From Mycolicibacterium peregrinum (GTDB lineage: Bacteria; Actinomycetota; Actinomycetes; Mycobacteriales; Mycobacteriaceae), in NCBI RefSeq assembly GCF_002102345.1, contig NZ_LQPP01000015.1, forward strand, positions 124,001 to 188,000: 64,000 nt of DNA, given 5' to 3'. Position 1 is the first letter of the stretch. Each line of letters starts with the position of its first letter. The notes beneath the pieces are model-generated. The model ran no database searches. It worked only from the letters and a program-made list of their open reading frames with translations, and was not told where the DNA came from. Positions 54,563 to 64,000 of this stretch are shown here, in pieces. The translations under genes were made by a program, and so were the position numbers.

Positions 54563-54579
54563 ACGTCAATTTAAGACGT
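54563..54579. promoter_or_regulatory. AT-centred palindrome downstream of the ABC-F gene
   Basis: ACGTC - AATTTAA - GACGT, followed directly by TTGGAC. It lies in the 124-base gap before the small HTH gene, with a TAGTGT hexamer (54614-54619) further on. Possible operator. Confidence 0.4.
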
Positions 54580-54652
54580 TGGACAAATCGGCCCATCGGT
54601 GTGTGTGGGGTTTCTAGTGTGGGTACCCGTCGGGACATCACAAGCGGGAGAG

Positions 54653-54853
54653 ATGTCGATGAGGGATATGAACAAGAATCGCGGCGAACTGCTGGCAGAG
54701 CTTCGCAAGGCCTATGAGGGGGGTGCCAGTATCCGCACACTGGTGGCTACTACGGGACGTTCCTACGGCTCGATCCACAGCTTGCTGCGTGAGTCGGGAA
54801 CGACGATGCGCAGCCGCGGTGGGCCCAATCACCGCACTCGGGCCAGGGCCTGA
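54653..54853 (+). CDS. small HTH-like protein (Rv1473A-type)
   Basis: A 66-residue basic protein. ELLAELRKAYEGGASIRTLVATTGRSYGSIHSLLRESG is a compact helix-turn-helix and TMRSRGGPNH a conserved tail. It is the length and position of Rv1473A. The start at ATG 54653 follows GGGAGAG; ATG 54659 is possible. A DNA-binding role is inferred from the fold; target unknown. Confidence 0.85.
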   Translation: MSMRDMNKNRGELLAELRKAYEGGASIRTLVATTGRSYGSIHSLLRESGTTMRSRGGPNHRTRARA

Positions 54854-54883
54854 CCGAGCACAACGGCTGTGCGGTAGCGGGAT

Positions 54884-55462
54884 TCAGCTATCCGACGGCG
54901 ACTGCTGCCGCACACTGTCCTCGACCAGGTCCAGGACCGCGGTGAGGTTCTTCGGGTCTTCCCCCGAGGCAATTCTCGCCACCAGTCCGTCGAGAACCAG
55001 GTCCAGATAGATGTGCAGGACGGCACTCGGCACGTCGTCACGCAGCCGGCCTGCCTGCTTCTGCCGACGCAGACGCTCGGTGATGGCGGCATCCAATTCG
55101 GCCGATCGTTCCGCCCAGCCACGATGAAAAGCCGGGTCATTGCGTAACTTTCGGGCGATCTCCAGCCGGGTGGCCAGCCAGTCGAACTGCTCGGGGGCGG
55201 CGAGCATGTTCCGCATCACCTGGATCAGCCCCTCGCGGGCGGCCACGTCGGCCATCCGCTCAGCGTCCTCGCGGGCCAGTTCGAAGAACAAGGTGTCCTT
55301 GTCCTTGAAGTGGTGAAAGATTGCGCCGCGCGACAGCCCGATGGTTTCTTCGAGCCGCCGCACGGTCGCACTCTCATACCCGTATTGACCGAAGCAGCGC
55401 CTGGCGCCGTCAAGGATCTGACGGCGCCGGGCCGCGAGATGGTCGTCCGTTACCCGGGGCAT
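54884..55462 (-). CDS. acnR: AcnR, TetR-family repressor of aconitase
   Basis: A 192-residue TetR regulator. The HTH is at about 15-60 (ILDGARRCFGQYGYESATVRRLEE, then LSRGAIFHHFKDKDTLF). It sits 67 bases downstream of acn on the same strand, as in Corynebacterium glutamicum, where AcnR represses acn in response to citrate/iron status. Its operator consensus is matched at the acn promoter. Confidence 0.93.
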   Translation of the reverse strand: MPRVTDDHLAARRRQILDGARRCFGQYGYESATVRRLEETIGLSRGAIFHHFKDKDTLFFELAREDAERMADVAAREGLIQVMRNMLAAPEQFDWLATRLEIARKLRNDPAFHRGWAERSAELDAAITERLRRQKQAGRLRDDVPSAVLHIYLDLVLDGLVARIASGEDPKNLTAVLDLVEDSVRQQSPSDS

Positions 55463-55481
55463 TCAGACCACTCCTCGCGCA

Positions 55482-55497
55482 AGCGCCCGTTGGCGCT
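55482..55497. terminator. hairpin between acn and acnR
   Basis: AGCGCC - 4 bases - GGCGCT in the 67-base gap. There is no T-tract, so attenuation or RNA processing is as likely as termination; the pair may be differentially expressed from one mRNA. Confidence 0.35.
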
Positions 55498-55529
55498 GTC
55501 CTTACGTGCTTCGGTCAGTCCGGACAGGA

Positions 55530-58415
<2,886 letters not shown>

Positions 58416-58416
58416 A

Positions 58417-58432
58417 CAGTACGCTTGTCCTG
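58417..58432. promoter_or_regulatory. AcnR operator
   Basis: On the minus strand CAGGACAAGCGTACTG, which fits the C. glutamicum AcnR consensus CAGNAC-NNNC-GTACTG at every fixed position. It sits directly upstream of the -10, where bound AcnR would block RNA polymerase. Confidence 0.85.
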
Positions 58433-58574
58433 CAATGGCCAGCGGGCCGGGGTCCAGTCTTCCCTTGTCGCGTTCGCGTTGCTACCCAGTCGGTTGGATC
58501 CGCTTGAGATCCCTCCGCGGTACCGATGCGATGACGATTCCCGTGTCGCCTCGCAGGGGCCGGTGGACGCCGCG

Positions 58575-58580
58575 TACCGT
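58575..58580 (+). promoter_or_regulatory. -10 element of the Rv1476-type gene, leaderless geometry
   Basis: TACCGT seven bases before GTG 58588; it supports that start over upstream ATGs at 58435 and 58531. Confidence 0.45.
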
Positions 58581-58587
58581 GCCTGAC

Positions 58588-59166
58588 GTGACCGGACCCC
58601 ATGTCATCCCGTTTCTGCCGGCCTACATTCCGGTCGAGGTGTGCGACACCGTAGGGCTCGATGCGGCGCAACCCGACGGGGTGGCCAAATGCATGGCAGC
58701 TGTGCAGGCCGACGTTCGCGATGACGGGGTGAGTGCCCCCGCCGCCGATGTCGACGGTCTTCGTCAGGTCGTCAGCGATGCCAGGCAGGAGGGTATCGAC
58801 CTGAAGATCGTCGTGCTGCCGAGCAACCCGGGGATCGACACGCCGTTGCGTGACATCGCCACCGAGGTGGGGCAGGCGAATCCGGGCGCGACTGTGCTGG
58901 CGCTGAGTCCGTCGTTCGCGGGTACGTACAGCCCGACGATCGATCGGGTGACTTTGGAGGCGGGTCAGGACGTGGCCAAGACCGGTAATCCGGTGTTGTC
59001 TGCGAAGAATTTCGTGGGCGAGATTTCCACCCCGGATTTCCCGTGGACGGCACTCGCGATCGTGTTGATTCTCGGTGTCGCCGGGGCGGCCGCTCTCACT
59101 CGGATTCTGCAGCGCCGCAGCAAACAATCGGCCGGGTCAGAGGCTTCTGTCGCCTCCTCGGACTAG
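58588..59166 (+). CDS. Rv1476-family membrane protein
   Basis: A 192-residue protein with an N-terminal soluble domain (about 1-145) and one C-terminal helix (FPWTALAIVLILGVAGAAALTRI, 150-172) before a Ser-rich tail. The domain includes HVIPFLPAYIPVEVCDTVGL and TVLALSPSFAGTYSP. It matches Rv1476, between acn and ripA, of unknown function. The start at GTG 58588 is preferred because the longer N-terminus overlaps the acn promoter and is Arg-rich. Confidence 0.85.
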   Translation: MTGPHVIPFLPAYIPVEVCDTVGLDAAQPDGVAKCMAAVQADVRDDGVSAPAADVDGLRQVVSDARQEGIDLKIVVLPSNPGIDTPLRDIATEVGQANPGATVLALSPSFAGTYSPTIDRVTLEAGQDVAKTGNPVLSAKNFVGEISTPDFPWTALAIVLILGVAGAAALTRILQRRSKQSAGSEASVASSD

Positions 59167-59407
59167 GTGTCGGCCAGGTCCCGGAAATCCCTCGAACATT
59201 AGTTCGGGATAACGCCCAATATCACTAATTGGTCACACTATTCGCAATTACAAACTTGTAATTTGTGACTAAAGTTTCTTTGGCTTCAGATGTGACGTAC
59301 GGTGCAATCGGTATCCATTGTTGTAGTTGTGCTTCGTGTGACTTCTGTGCAATGGCCCCGAGCAAACGTCGGTACGCCGTCGTTGAGCCATAGGAGACTT
59401 GAGTCGA
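59167..59407 (+). promoter_or_regulatory. AT-rich ripA upstream region with repeated GTCACA/TGTGAC hexamers
   Basis: The longest non-coding stretch in the window and visibly AT-rich. It holds GTCACA at 59232 and TGTGAC at 59264, 59291 and 59337, hexamers like those reported for MtrA sites, a known regulator of ripA. An 18-base palindrome lies between the first two; ATTAGT/ACTAAT form another inverted pair (59199-59229). No riboswitch consensus was recognised. Confidence 0.6.
59246..59263. promoter_or_regulatory. perfect palindrome in ripA upstream region
   Basis: AATTACAA - AC - TTGTAATT, eight-base arms, bracketed by GTCACA and TGTGAC. Likely a regulator site. Confidence 0.6.
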
Positions 59408-60820
59408 ATGAGACGCACCGCTGGCGCCTCTGCGTCCCGGCTGTACGGCCGTTTCTTGGCCGTGCCGGTGGCCGCCGGGATGCTGTTGGCCACGGCCATG
59501 TCGGGAGGCGTTCCGGCCGTCGCTGATCCGGGGGCACCCGATCAGGTCGCAACGCTCGTCGCCGCGGTGGCCAACGCCGACCAGAAGCTGCAGGAGTTGG
59601 GTGCGGCCATCCAGACTCAGCAGGAAGCCGTCAACAAGGCGATCGTCGACGTTCAGGACGCCCGTGACGCGGCCGCGACGGCGCAGCAGGAGGTCGATGC
59701 CAGCCAGCAGGGCATCGACGACGCCAACACCGCCATCAAAGAGGCGCAAAAGCGCTTCGACACCTTCGCCGCCGCCACCTATGTCAGTGGCCCCTCCGGC
59801 TCGTACCTGACCGCCTCCGATCCAGGCGCCATCGTCAGCGCCGCCGCCACCGGTCAGACCCTGGCCGTCAGCAGCGACAAGGTCATCGCCGATCTGCAGC
59901 GCGCCCGCACCGAACAGGTCAACCGGCAGTCGGCCGCGCGCCTGGCCAAGCAGAACGCCGACCAGGCCACGGCCAACGCCCAGACGAGCCAGGACACCGC
60001 GGTCGCGGCACTGCAACAGGCGCAGCAGACGTTCAGCTCGCAGCAAGGTGAGTTGCAGCGGTTGACCGCCGAACGTGCCTCGGCCCAAGCCGAACTCGCC
60101 CAGGTGCGCAAGGCGTCGGCCCCGGCCGTCCCGGCGCAGGGTCCCGCGCCCCAAGCCGCGGCGGACAACTGGGATCGCGCCCCGGGCGCGCCCGCGCAGC
60201 GCGGCCAGAACTGGGACACCGCATGGGATCCCACGCTGCCGGCGATCCCGAGCGCGTTCGTCAGTGGTGACCCGGTCGCGATCATCAACACCATCCTCGG
60301 CATCTCGTCGACCTCGGCGCAGGTGACGCAGAACATGGGTAGCCAGTTCCTGCAGAAGCTGGGCATCCTGCCCACGCCAACCGGCTACACCAACGGCGCC
60401 ATCCCGCGCGTGTACGGCAGGCAGGCATCCGAATACGTGATCCAGCGGGCCGGCTCCCAGATGGGCGTTCCGTACTCCTGGGGCGGTGGCAACGCCGCCG
60501 GTCCGAGTCGCGGCATCGATTCGGGCGCCAACACGGTCGGCTTCGACTGCTCGGGCCTGATCCTCTACGCGTTCGCTGGCGTCGGGATCAAGTTGCCCCA
60601 TTACTCCGGCTCGCAGTACAACGCCGGCCGCAAGATCCCGTCCTCGCAGATGCGCCGTGGCGACGTGATCTTCTACGGCCCCGGCGGCAGCCAGCACGTG
60701 ACGCTCTATCTCGGAAACGGCCAGATGCTCGAAGCGCCCTACACGGGTTCGGAGGTCAAGGTCTCCCCGGTCCGCACCAGCGGCATGACCCCGTACGTCG
60801 TCCGCTACATCGAATACTGA
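59408..60820 (+). CDS. ripA: peptidoglycan endopeptidase RipA (NlpC/P60)
   Basis: A secreted hydrolase cutting the stem peptide at septation, partner of RpfB in M. tuberculosis. 470 residues: signal peptide (about 1-40), long coiled-coil autoinhibitory region (about 45-245), a Pro/Ala linker, and NlpC/P60 domain (about 330-470) with Cys381 in FDCSG, His430 in GGSQHVTLY and Glu in the following MLEAP. ATG 59408 is used; TTG 59399 is too close to GGAG. Directly followed by ripB. Confidence 0.96.
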   Translation: MRRTAGASASRLYGRFLAVPVAAGMLLATAMSGGVPAVADPGAPDQVATLVAAVANADQKLQELGAAIQTQQEAVNKAIVDVQDARDAAATAQQEVDASQQGIDDANTAIKEAQKRFDTFAAATYVSGPSGSYLTASDPGAIVSAAATGQTLAVSSDKVIADLQRARTEQVNRQSAARLAKQNADQATANAQTSQDTAVAALQQAQQTFSSQQGELQRLTAERASAQAELAQVRKASAPAVPAQGPAPQAAADNWDRAPGAPAQRGQNWDTAWDPTLPAIPSAFVSGDPVAIINTILGISSTSAQVTQNMGSQFLQKLGILPTPTGYTNGAIPRVYGRQASEYVIQRAGSQMGVPYSWGGGNAAGPSRGIDSGANTVGFDCSGLILYAFAGVGIKLPHYSGSQYNAGRKIPSSQMRRGDVIFYGPGGSQHVTLYLGNGQMLEAPYTGSEVKVSPVRTSGMTPYVVRYIEY

Positions 60821-60830
60821 TGGGAATACA

Positions 60831-61526
60831 TTGCGCCTCTTCGCCTTACGTTTCCTGATCCTGATCGCCGCAACTGCGTTCGCGGCGATCAGTCTGGTGG
60901 GGCCGGCCAACGCTGCGCCAGACGACGGCCAATGGGATCCGACCTTGCCGAAAATCGTCAGTTCGGGCGCGCCGGGGGATCCGGTGGCCATCGCGAACGC
61001 CTCATTCCAGGTCAGTCAGATCGCGCTGCAAACCACCCAGAACCTCGGCTCGCAGTTCCTGCAGACGATCGGTCTGGCCCCCAAGCAGGCCGCCTCGACA
61101 TTCCCCGGCGGCCGGGTGCGCGGGCCGCAGGCCATCGAGTACGCGATCCGAAGGGGCGGTACCCAGATGGGTGTGCCGTACTCCTGGGGCGGCGGCACGC
61201 TCACCGGGCCCGGGCCCGGTGTGGACTACGACGCCGGAAAAATGGGCTTCGACTGTTCTGGCCTTACCCGCTATGCCTATGCCGGCGTAGGGGTGCAGAT
61301 CCCGAAGTATTCGGGGGACCAGTACAACACCGGTCGTAAGGTCCCGGTGAAGCAGGCAAAGCGCGGTGACCTGTTGTTCTGGGGGCCCGGCGGAAGCCAG
61401 CACGTGGCGATGTACCTCGGTGGCGGCAAGATGCTCGAGGCATCGGGAAGCGCGGGCAAAGTGACGGTGAGCCCCGTTCGGATGTCGGGCATCCAGCCCT
61501 ATGCGGCCCGCATCGTCGAATCCTGA
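60831..61526 (+). CDS. ripB: peptidoglycan endopeptidase RipB (NlpC/P60)
   Basis: A 231-residue secreted NlpC/P60 hydrolase lacking RipA's coiled-coil region. Signal peptide at 1-28 (hydrophobic, ending PANA). Cys142 in FDCSGL and His191 in GGSQHVAMY; the intact Trp-rich PYSWGGG motif precedes the Cys. The only in-frame start is TTG 60831, ten bases after ripA. Co-transcribed with ripA. Confidence 0.95.
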   Translation: MRLFALRFLILIAATAFAAISLVGPANAAPDDGQWDPTLPKIVSSGAPGDPVAIANASFQVSQIALQTTQNLGSQFLQTIGLAPKQAASTFPGGRVRGPQAIEYAIRRGGTQMGVPYSWGGGTLTGPGPGVDYDAGKMGFDCSGLTRYAYAGVGVQIPKYSGDQYNTGRKVPVKQAKRGDLLFWGPGGSQHVAMYLGGGKMLEASGSAGKVTVSPVRMSGIQPYAARIVES

Positions 61527-61587
61527 GGGGAACCTGAAGTCTTCCGGGCAGCGTCGACGGATCTCGAAGTGCCTGGAATAGTTGACG

Positions 61588-61607
61588 GCGGGCACCCGAT
61601 TGCCCGC
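61588..61607. terminator. hairpin between ripB and moxR1
   Basis: GCGGGCA - 6 bases - TGCCCGC, perfect 7-base stem, preceded by TTGACG. Without a T-tract it may be a weak terminator or processing site between the rip and moxR transcripts. Confidence 0.4.
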
Positions 61608-61660
61608 TGAGCAACAAGCAAGACCAGCGTTTTGTAGTCGAACATCGTGGGAGGAAGTTG

Positions 61661-62815
61661 ATGACGTCACCGAGTGGACCGCCGCAGGGCGCCGGAGGTT
61701 ATCCCGGTTCGAGCCCGGCGCCGGGCTTTCCGCCCGGGTCTGCCGGCTCCCACGCCGCGCCGGCCGCCACGGCCAACGGCAGCCTGCAGGCCGAGGTGCA
61801 CACCCTGGAACGCGCCATCTTCGAGGTCAAGCGGATCATCGTCGGCCAGGACCAGCTCGTCGAGCGGATGCTCGTCGGTCTGCTCGCCAAGGGCCACGTG
61901 CTGCTCGAGGGTGTGCCCGGCGTGGCCAAGACGCTCGCCGTCGAGACGTTCGCCAAGGTGGTCGGCGGCACGTTCGCCCGCATCCAGTTCACGCCTGACC
62001 TGGTGCCCACCGACATCATCGGTACCCGCATCTACCGGCAGGGCAAGGAAGACTTCGACATCGAGCTCGGCCCGGTGGTGGTCAACTTCCTGCTCGCCGA
62101 CGAGATCAACCGTGCGCCGGCGAAGGTGCAGTCCGCACTGCTCGAGGTGATGGCCGAGCGCAAGATCTCCATCGGCGGCAAGACCTTCCCGCTGCCCAGC
62201 CCGTTCCTGGTGATGGCCACCCAGAACCCGATCGAGCAGGAAGGCGTCTACGCGCTTCCGGAAGCCCAGCGCGACCGCTTCCTGTTCAAGCTCAACGTCG
62301 ACTACCCGTCGCCGGAGGAAGAGCGCGAGATCATCTACCGGATGGGTGTGAAGCCCCCGGAGCCCAAGCAGATCCTCGACACCGGCGATCTGCTGCGGCT
62401 GCAGGAACTCGCGGCCAACACGTTCGTGCACCATGCACTCGTCGATTACGTGGTGCGGATCGTCACCGCGACCCGCGAGCCGGAGAAGTTCGGCATGCCC
62501 GACGCCAAGGCCTGGATCGCCTACGGTGCCTCGCCCCGTGCGTCGCTGGGCATCATCTCGGCGGCCCGCGCGCTGGCGTTGGTGCGCGGCCGTGACTACG
62601 TCATCCCGCAGGATGTCGTCGAGGTGATCCCGGATGTGCTGCGCCACCGCCTGGTGCTGACCTACGACGCGCTGGCCGACGAGGTGTCTGCGGAGACCGT
62701 GGTCAACCGGATCCTGCAGACCGTCGCCCTGCCGCAGGTCAATGCGCTTCCGCAGCAAGGACATTCGGTTGCGCCCGCCGTACCTGCCGCGGCCGGCGCG
62801 GCGGGTGGTCGGTGA
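61661..62815 (+). CDS. moxR1: MoxR-family AAA+ ATPase
   Basis: A 384-residue MoxR AAA+ chaperone. A Pro/Gly-rich N-terminal tail precedes the ATPase. Walker A GVPGVAKT is at about 84-91, Walker B LLADEINRAP, sensor 1 in MATQNPIEQEG and sensor 2 at ASPRASLG. MoxR proteins act with neighbouring DUF58 and VWA proteins in maturation of complexes. ATG with GGGAGGAAG upstream; ends in a GTGA overlap with the DUF58 gene. Confidence 0.95.
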   Translation: MTSPSGPPQGAGGYPGSSPAPGFPPGSAGSHAAPAATANGSLQAEVHTLERAIFEVKRIIVGQDQLVERMLVGLLAKGHVLLEGVPGVAKTLAVETFAKVVGGTFARIQFTPDLVPTDIIGTRIYRQGKEDFDIELGPVVVNFLLADEINRAPAKVQSALLEVMAERKISIGGKTFPLPSPFLVMATQNPIEQEGVYALPEAQRDRFLFKLNVDYPSPEEEREIIYRMGVKPPEPKQILDTGDLLRLQELAANTFVHHALVDYVVRIVTATREPEKFGMPDAKAWIAYGASPRASLGIISAARALALVRGRDYVIPQDVVEVIPDVLRHRLVLTYDALADEVSAETVVNRILQTVALPQVNALPQQGHSVAPAVPAAAGAAGGR

Positions 62816-63759
62816 CCACTTCGCGACGCACCGTCGACCTGCCGTCGCTGAAGCGCGGGGAGATTCGCGACCCCGCATTGACGGCGGCGTTGCGCAAGCT
62901 TGAGCTGACGGTGCGGCGCAAGCTTGACGGAGTCCTGCACGGCGACCACCTCGGTCTGATCCCGGGGCCGGGATCAGAGCCGGGGGACTCGCGGATCTAC
63001 CAGCCCGGCGACGACGTGCGCAGGATGGACTGGTCGGTCACGGCGCGGACGATGACGCCCCACGTGCGGCAGATGATCGCCGACCGCGAGCTGGAGACCT
63101 GGCTGGTGGTCGACATGTCGGCCAGCCTGGACTTCGGCACCACCGGTTGCGAGAAGCGCGATCTGGCCGTGGCGGCTGCCGCGGCGATCGCGTTCCTCAA
63201 CAGCGGAGGCGGTAACCGGATCGGCGCGGTCATCGCCAACGGTGACACCGTGCGGCGGGTGCCCGCGTTGAGTGGGCGGGTGCACGAGCAGGAGCTGTTG
63301 CGGGCGATCGCCACCACGCCGAAGGCCCCAACCGGGGTGCGGGGCGACCTGGCTGCTGCCATCGACGCGCTGCGCCGTCCGGAGCGCCGGCGCGGCATGG
63401 CGGTGATCATCAGTGACTTCCTCGGCCCGATCAACTGGATGCGCCCGTTGCGGGCCATCGCCGGTCGCCACGAGGTCCTCGGTATCGAGATCCTCGACCC
63501 GCGCGATGTCGAGCTGCCCGCGGTCGGCGATGTGGTGCTGCAGGACACCGAGACCGGTGTCACCCGTGAGTTCACGATCGACGAACAGCTTCGCAGCGAC
63601 TTCGAGCGGGCCGCCGCCGCCCACCGGGAAGAGGTGGCTCGGACCTTGCGGCGTTGTGATGCACCGCTGTTGAGCCTGCGCACCGACCGGGACTGGATCG
63701 CCGACGTGGTGCGGTTCGTGGCCAACCGGAGGCGTGGCGCCCTGGCCGGGCAGCGATGA
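62812..63759 (+). CDS. DUF58 domain protein (Rv1480-type)
   Basis: A 315-residue DUF58 protein with a VWA-like fold. RIYQPGDDVRRMDWSVTART is the DUF58 hallmark; TWLVVDMSASLDFG is a MIDAS-like Asp-x-Ser-x-Ser site; VIISDFLGP follows. GTG overlaps the moxR1 stop. The trio moxR1-DUF58-VWA is conserved and thought to act together at the envelope. Confidence 0.94.
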   Translation: MTTSRRTVDLPSLKRGEIRDPALTAALRKLELTVRRKLDGVLHGDHLGLIPGPGSEPGDSRIYQPGDDVRRMDWSVTARTMTPHVRQMIADRELETWLVVDMSASLDFGTTGCEKRDLAVAAAAAIAFLNSGGGNRIGAVIANGDTVRRVPALSGRVHEQELLRAIATTPKAPTGVRGDLAAAIDALRRPERRRGMAVIISDFLGPINWMRPLRAIAGRHEVLGIEILDPRDVELPAVGDVVLQDTETGVTREFTIDEQLRSDFERAAAAHREEVARTLRRCDAPLLSLRTDRDWIADVVRFVANRRRGALAGQR

Positions 63760-63784
63760 GCGCCTGAGCGGTAGAAGAAGCTTG

Positions 63785-63820
63785 ATGAGCAACCAACCCG
63801 AAATGACTTCTAGCACATGA
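63785..63820 (+). CDS. possible 11-residue leader ORF
   Basis: [11 protein letters not shown], ending in an ATGA overlap with the following VWA gene. AGAAG lies seven bases upstream. It could couple translation between DUF58 and VWA genes. Too short for composition tests. Confidence 0.3.
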   Translation: MSNQPEMTSST

Positions 63821-64000
63821 CTTTACCGATTCTCGGTCCGATGAGCCTGACGGGTTTCGCGCACGCCTGGTGGTTCCTGTTCCTCTTCGTGGTGCTCGGC
63901 CTGGTGGCGTACTACGTCATCGTGCAGCGCGCGCGCAAGCAGCGGATCCTGCGGTTCGCCAACATGGAGCTGCTCGAAAGTGTGGCGCCCAAGCAGCCGA
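63817..64000 (+). CDS. VWA-domain membrane protein (Rv1481-type), 3' truncated by window
   Basis: First 61 codons only. A short N-terminus, then a transmembrane helix (about 17-36), then [24 protein letters not shown], the conserved juxtamembrane start of MoxR-linked VWA proteins. The VWA domain is beyond the window. ATG overlaps a tiny upstream ORF. The position after the DUF58 gene matches Rv1481. Confidence 0.85.
   Translation, partial: MTLPILGPMSLTGFAHAWWFLFLFVVLGLVAYYVIVQRARKQRILRFANMELLESVAPKQP

Noticed and set aside
59300..59407. Cyclic di-AMP riboswitch upstream of ripA
   Set aside because: Such riboswitches precede some actinobacterial wall hydrolase genes, but I see none of the conserved ydaO core here.

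Overview
The window is chromosomal DNA from a mycobacterium. It is very GC-rich and densely coding, with many ATGA/GTGA stop-start overlaps and frequent GTG starts. Gene order follows the Mycobacterium tuberculosis Rv1415-Rv1481 backbone: ribH - uvrC-rapZ-cuvA-whiA - gap-pgk-tpi-secG - pgl-opcA-zwf-tal-tkt - ctaB - qor - ctaA - mptB - suf operon - trx-echA12-ABC-F - acnR-acn - ripA-ripB-moxR1. Several traits point to a free-living, rapid-growing Mycolicibacterium rather than the tuberculosis complex: a ppc gene, no PE/PPE genes, a SufB without an intein, a lipoprotein-type gamma-glutamyltranspeptidase beside uvrC, and several accessory cassettes between backbone blocks. I cannot name the species.

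Layout. 1-1059: end of riboflavin synthesis (ribBA tail, ribH) and a PH-like membrane protein. 1070-3061: gamma-glutamyltranspeptidase, divergent from uvrC. 3112-8219: uvrC, rapZ, cuvA/yvcK and whiA, nearly contiguous. 8302-14155: accessory block with a hypothetical gene and a TetR gene around two palindromic operators, a fatty acid hydroxylase-type enzyme, a SOUL haem-binding protein, an ABC exporter and a PLD-type enzyme. 14243-20469: lower glycolysis plus secG and PEP carboxylase. 20482-24358: accessory three-gene operon (MFS pump, signal-peptide-less SBP5 protein, FAD monooxygenase), possibly headed by a 41-residue ORF. 24396-31429: pentose phosphate block on the minus strand. 31662-37345: haem O/haem A synthesis (ctaB, ctaA) interleaved with oxidoreductases and an ATP-grasp protein. 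37398-40782: overlapping mptB-ABC genes for the cell envelope. 40893-47096: sufRBDCSUT Fe-S assembly operon. 47135-50396: small and hypothetical genes and a DUF222/HNH gene. 50509-54853: Old Yellow Enzyme, thioredoxin, enoyl-CoA hydratase, ABC-F ATPase and a small HTH protein. 54884-58358: acn-acnR. 58588-64000: Rv1476-type membrane protein, the peptidoglycan hydrolases RipA and RipB, MoxR1, a DUF58 protein and the start of a VWA membrane protein.

Regulatory signals are unusually readable here. At least a dozen genes carry a TANNNT-type -10 hexamer 6 or 7 bases before the start codon, the geometry of leaderless transcription. Convincing operator dyads lie at the tetR, sufR, acn and ctaA promoters, and a cluster of GTCACA/TGTGAC hexamers precedes ripA. 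No rRNA, tRNA, CRISPR array, insertion sequence or prophage was seen. No gene-free stretch exceeds 300 bases; the longest, about 240 bases upstream of ripA, is described.
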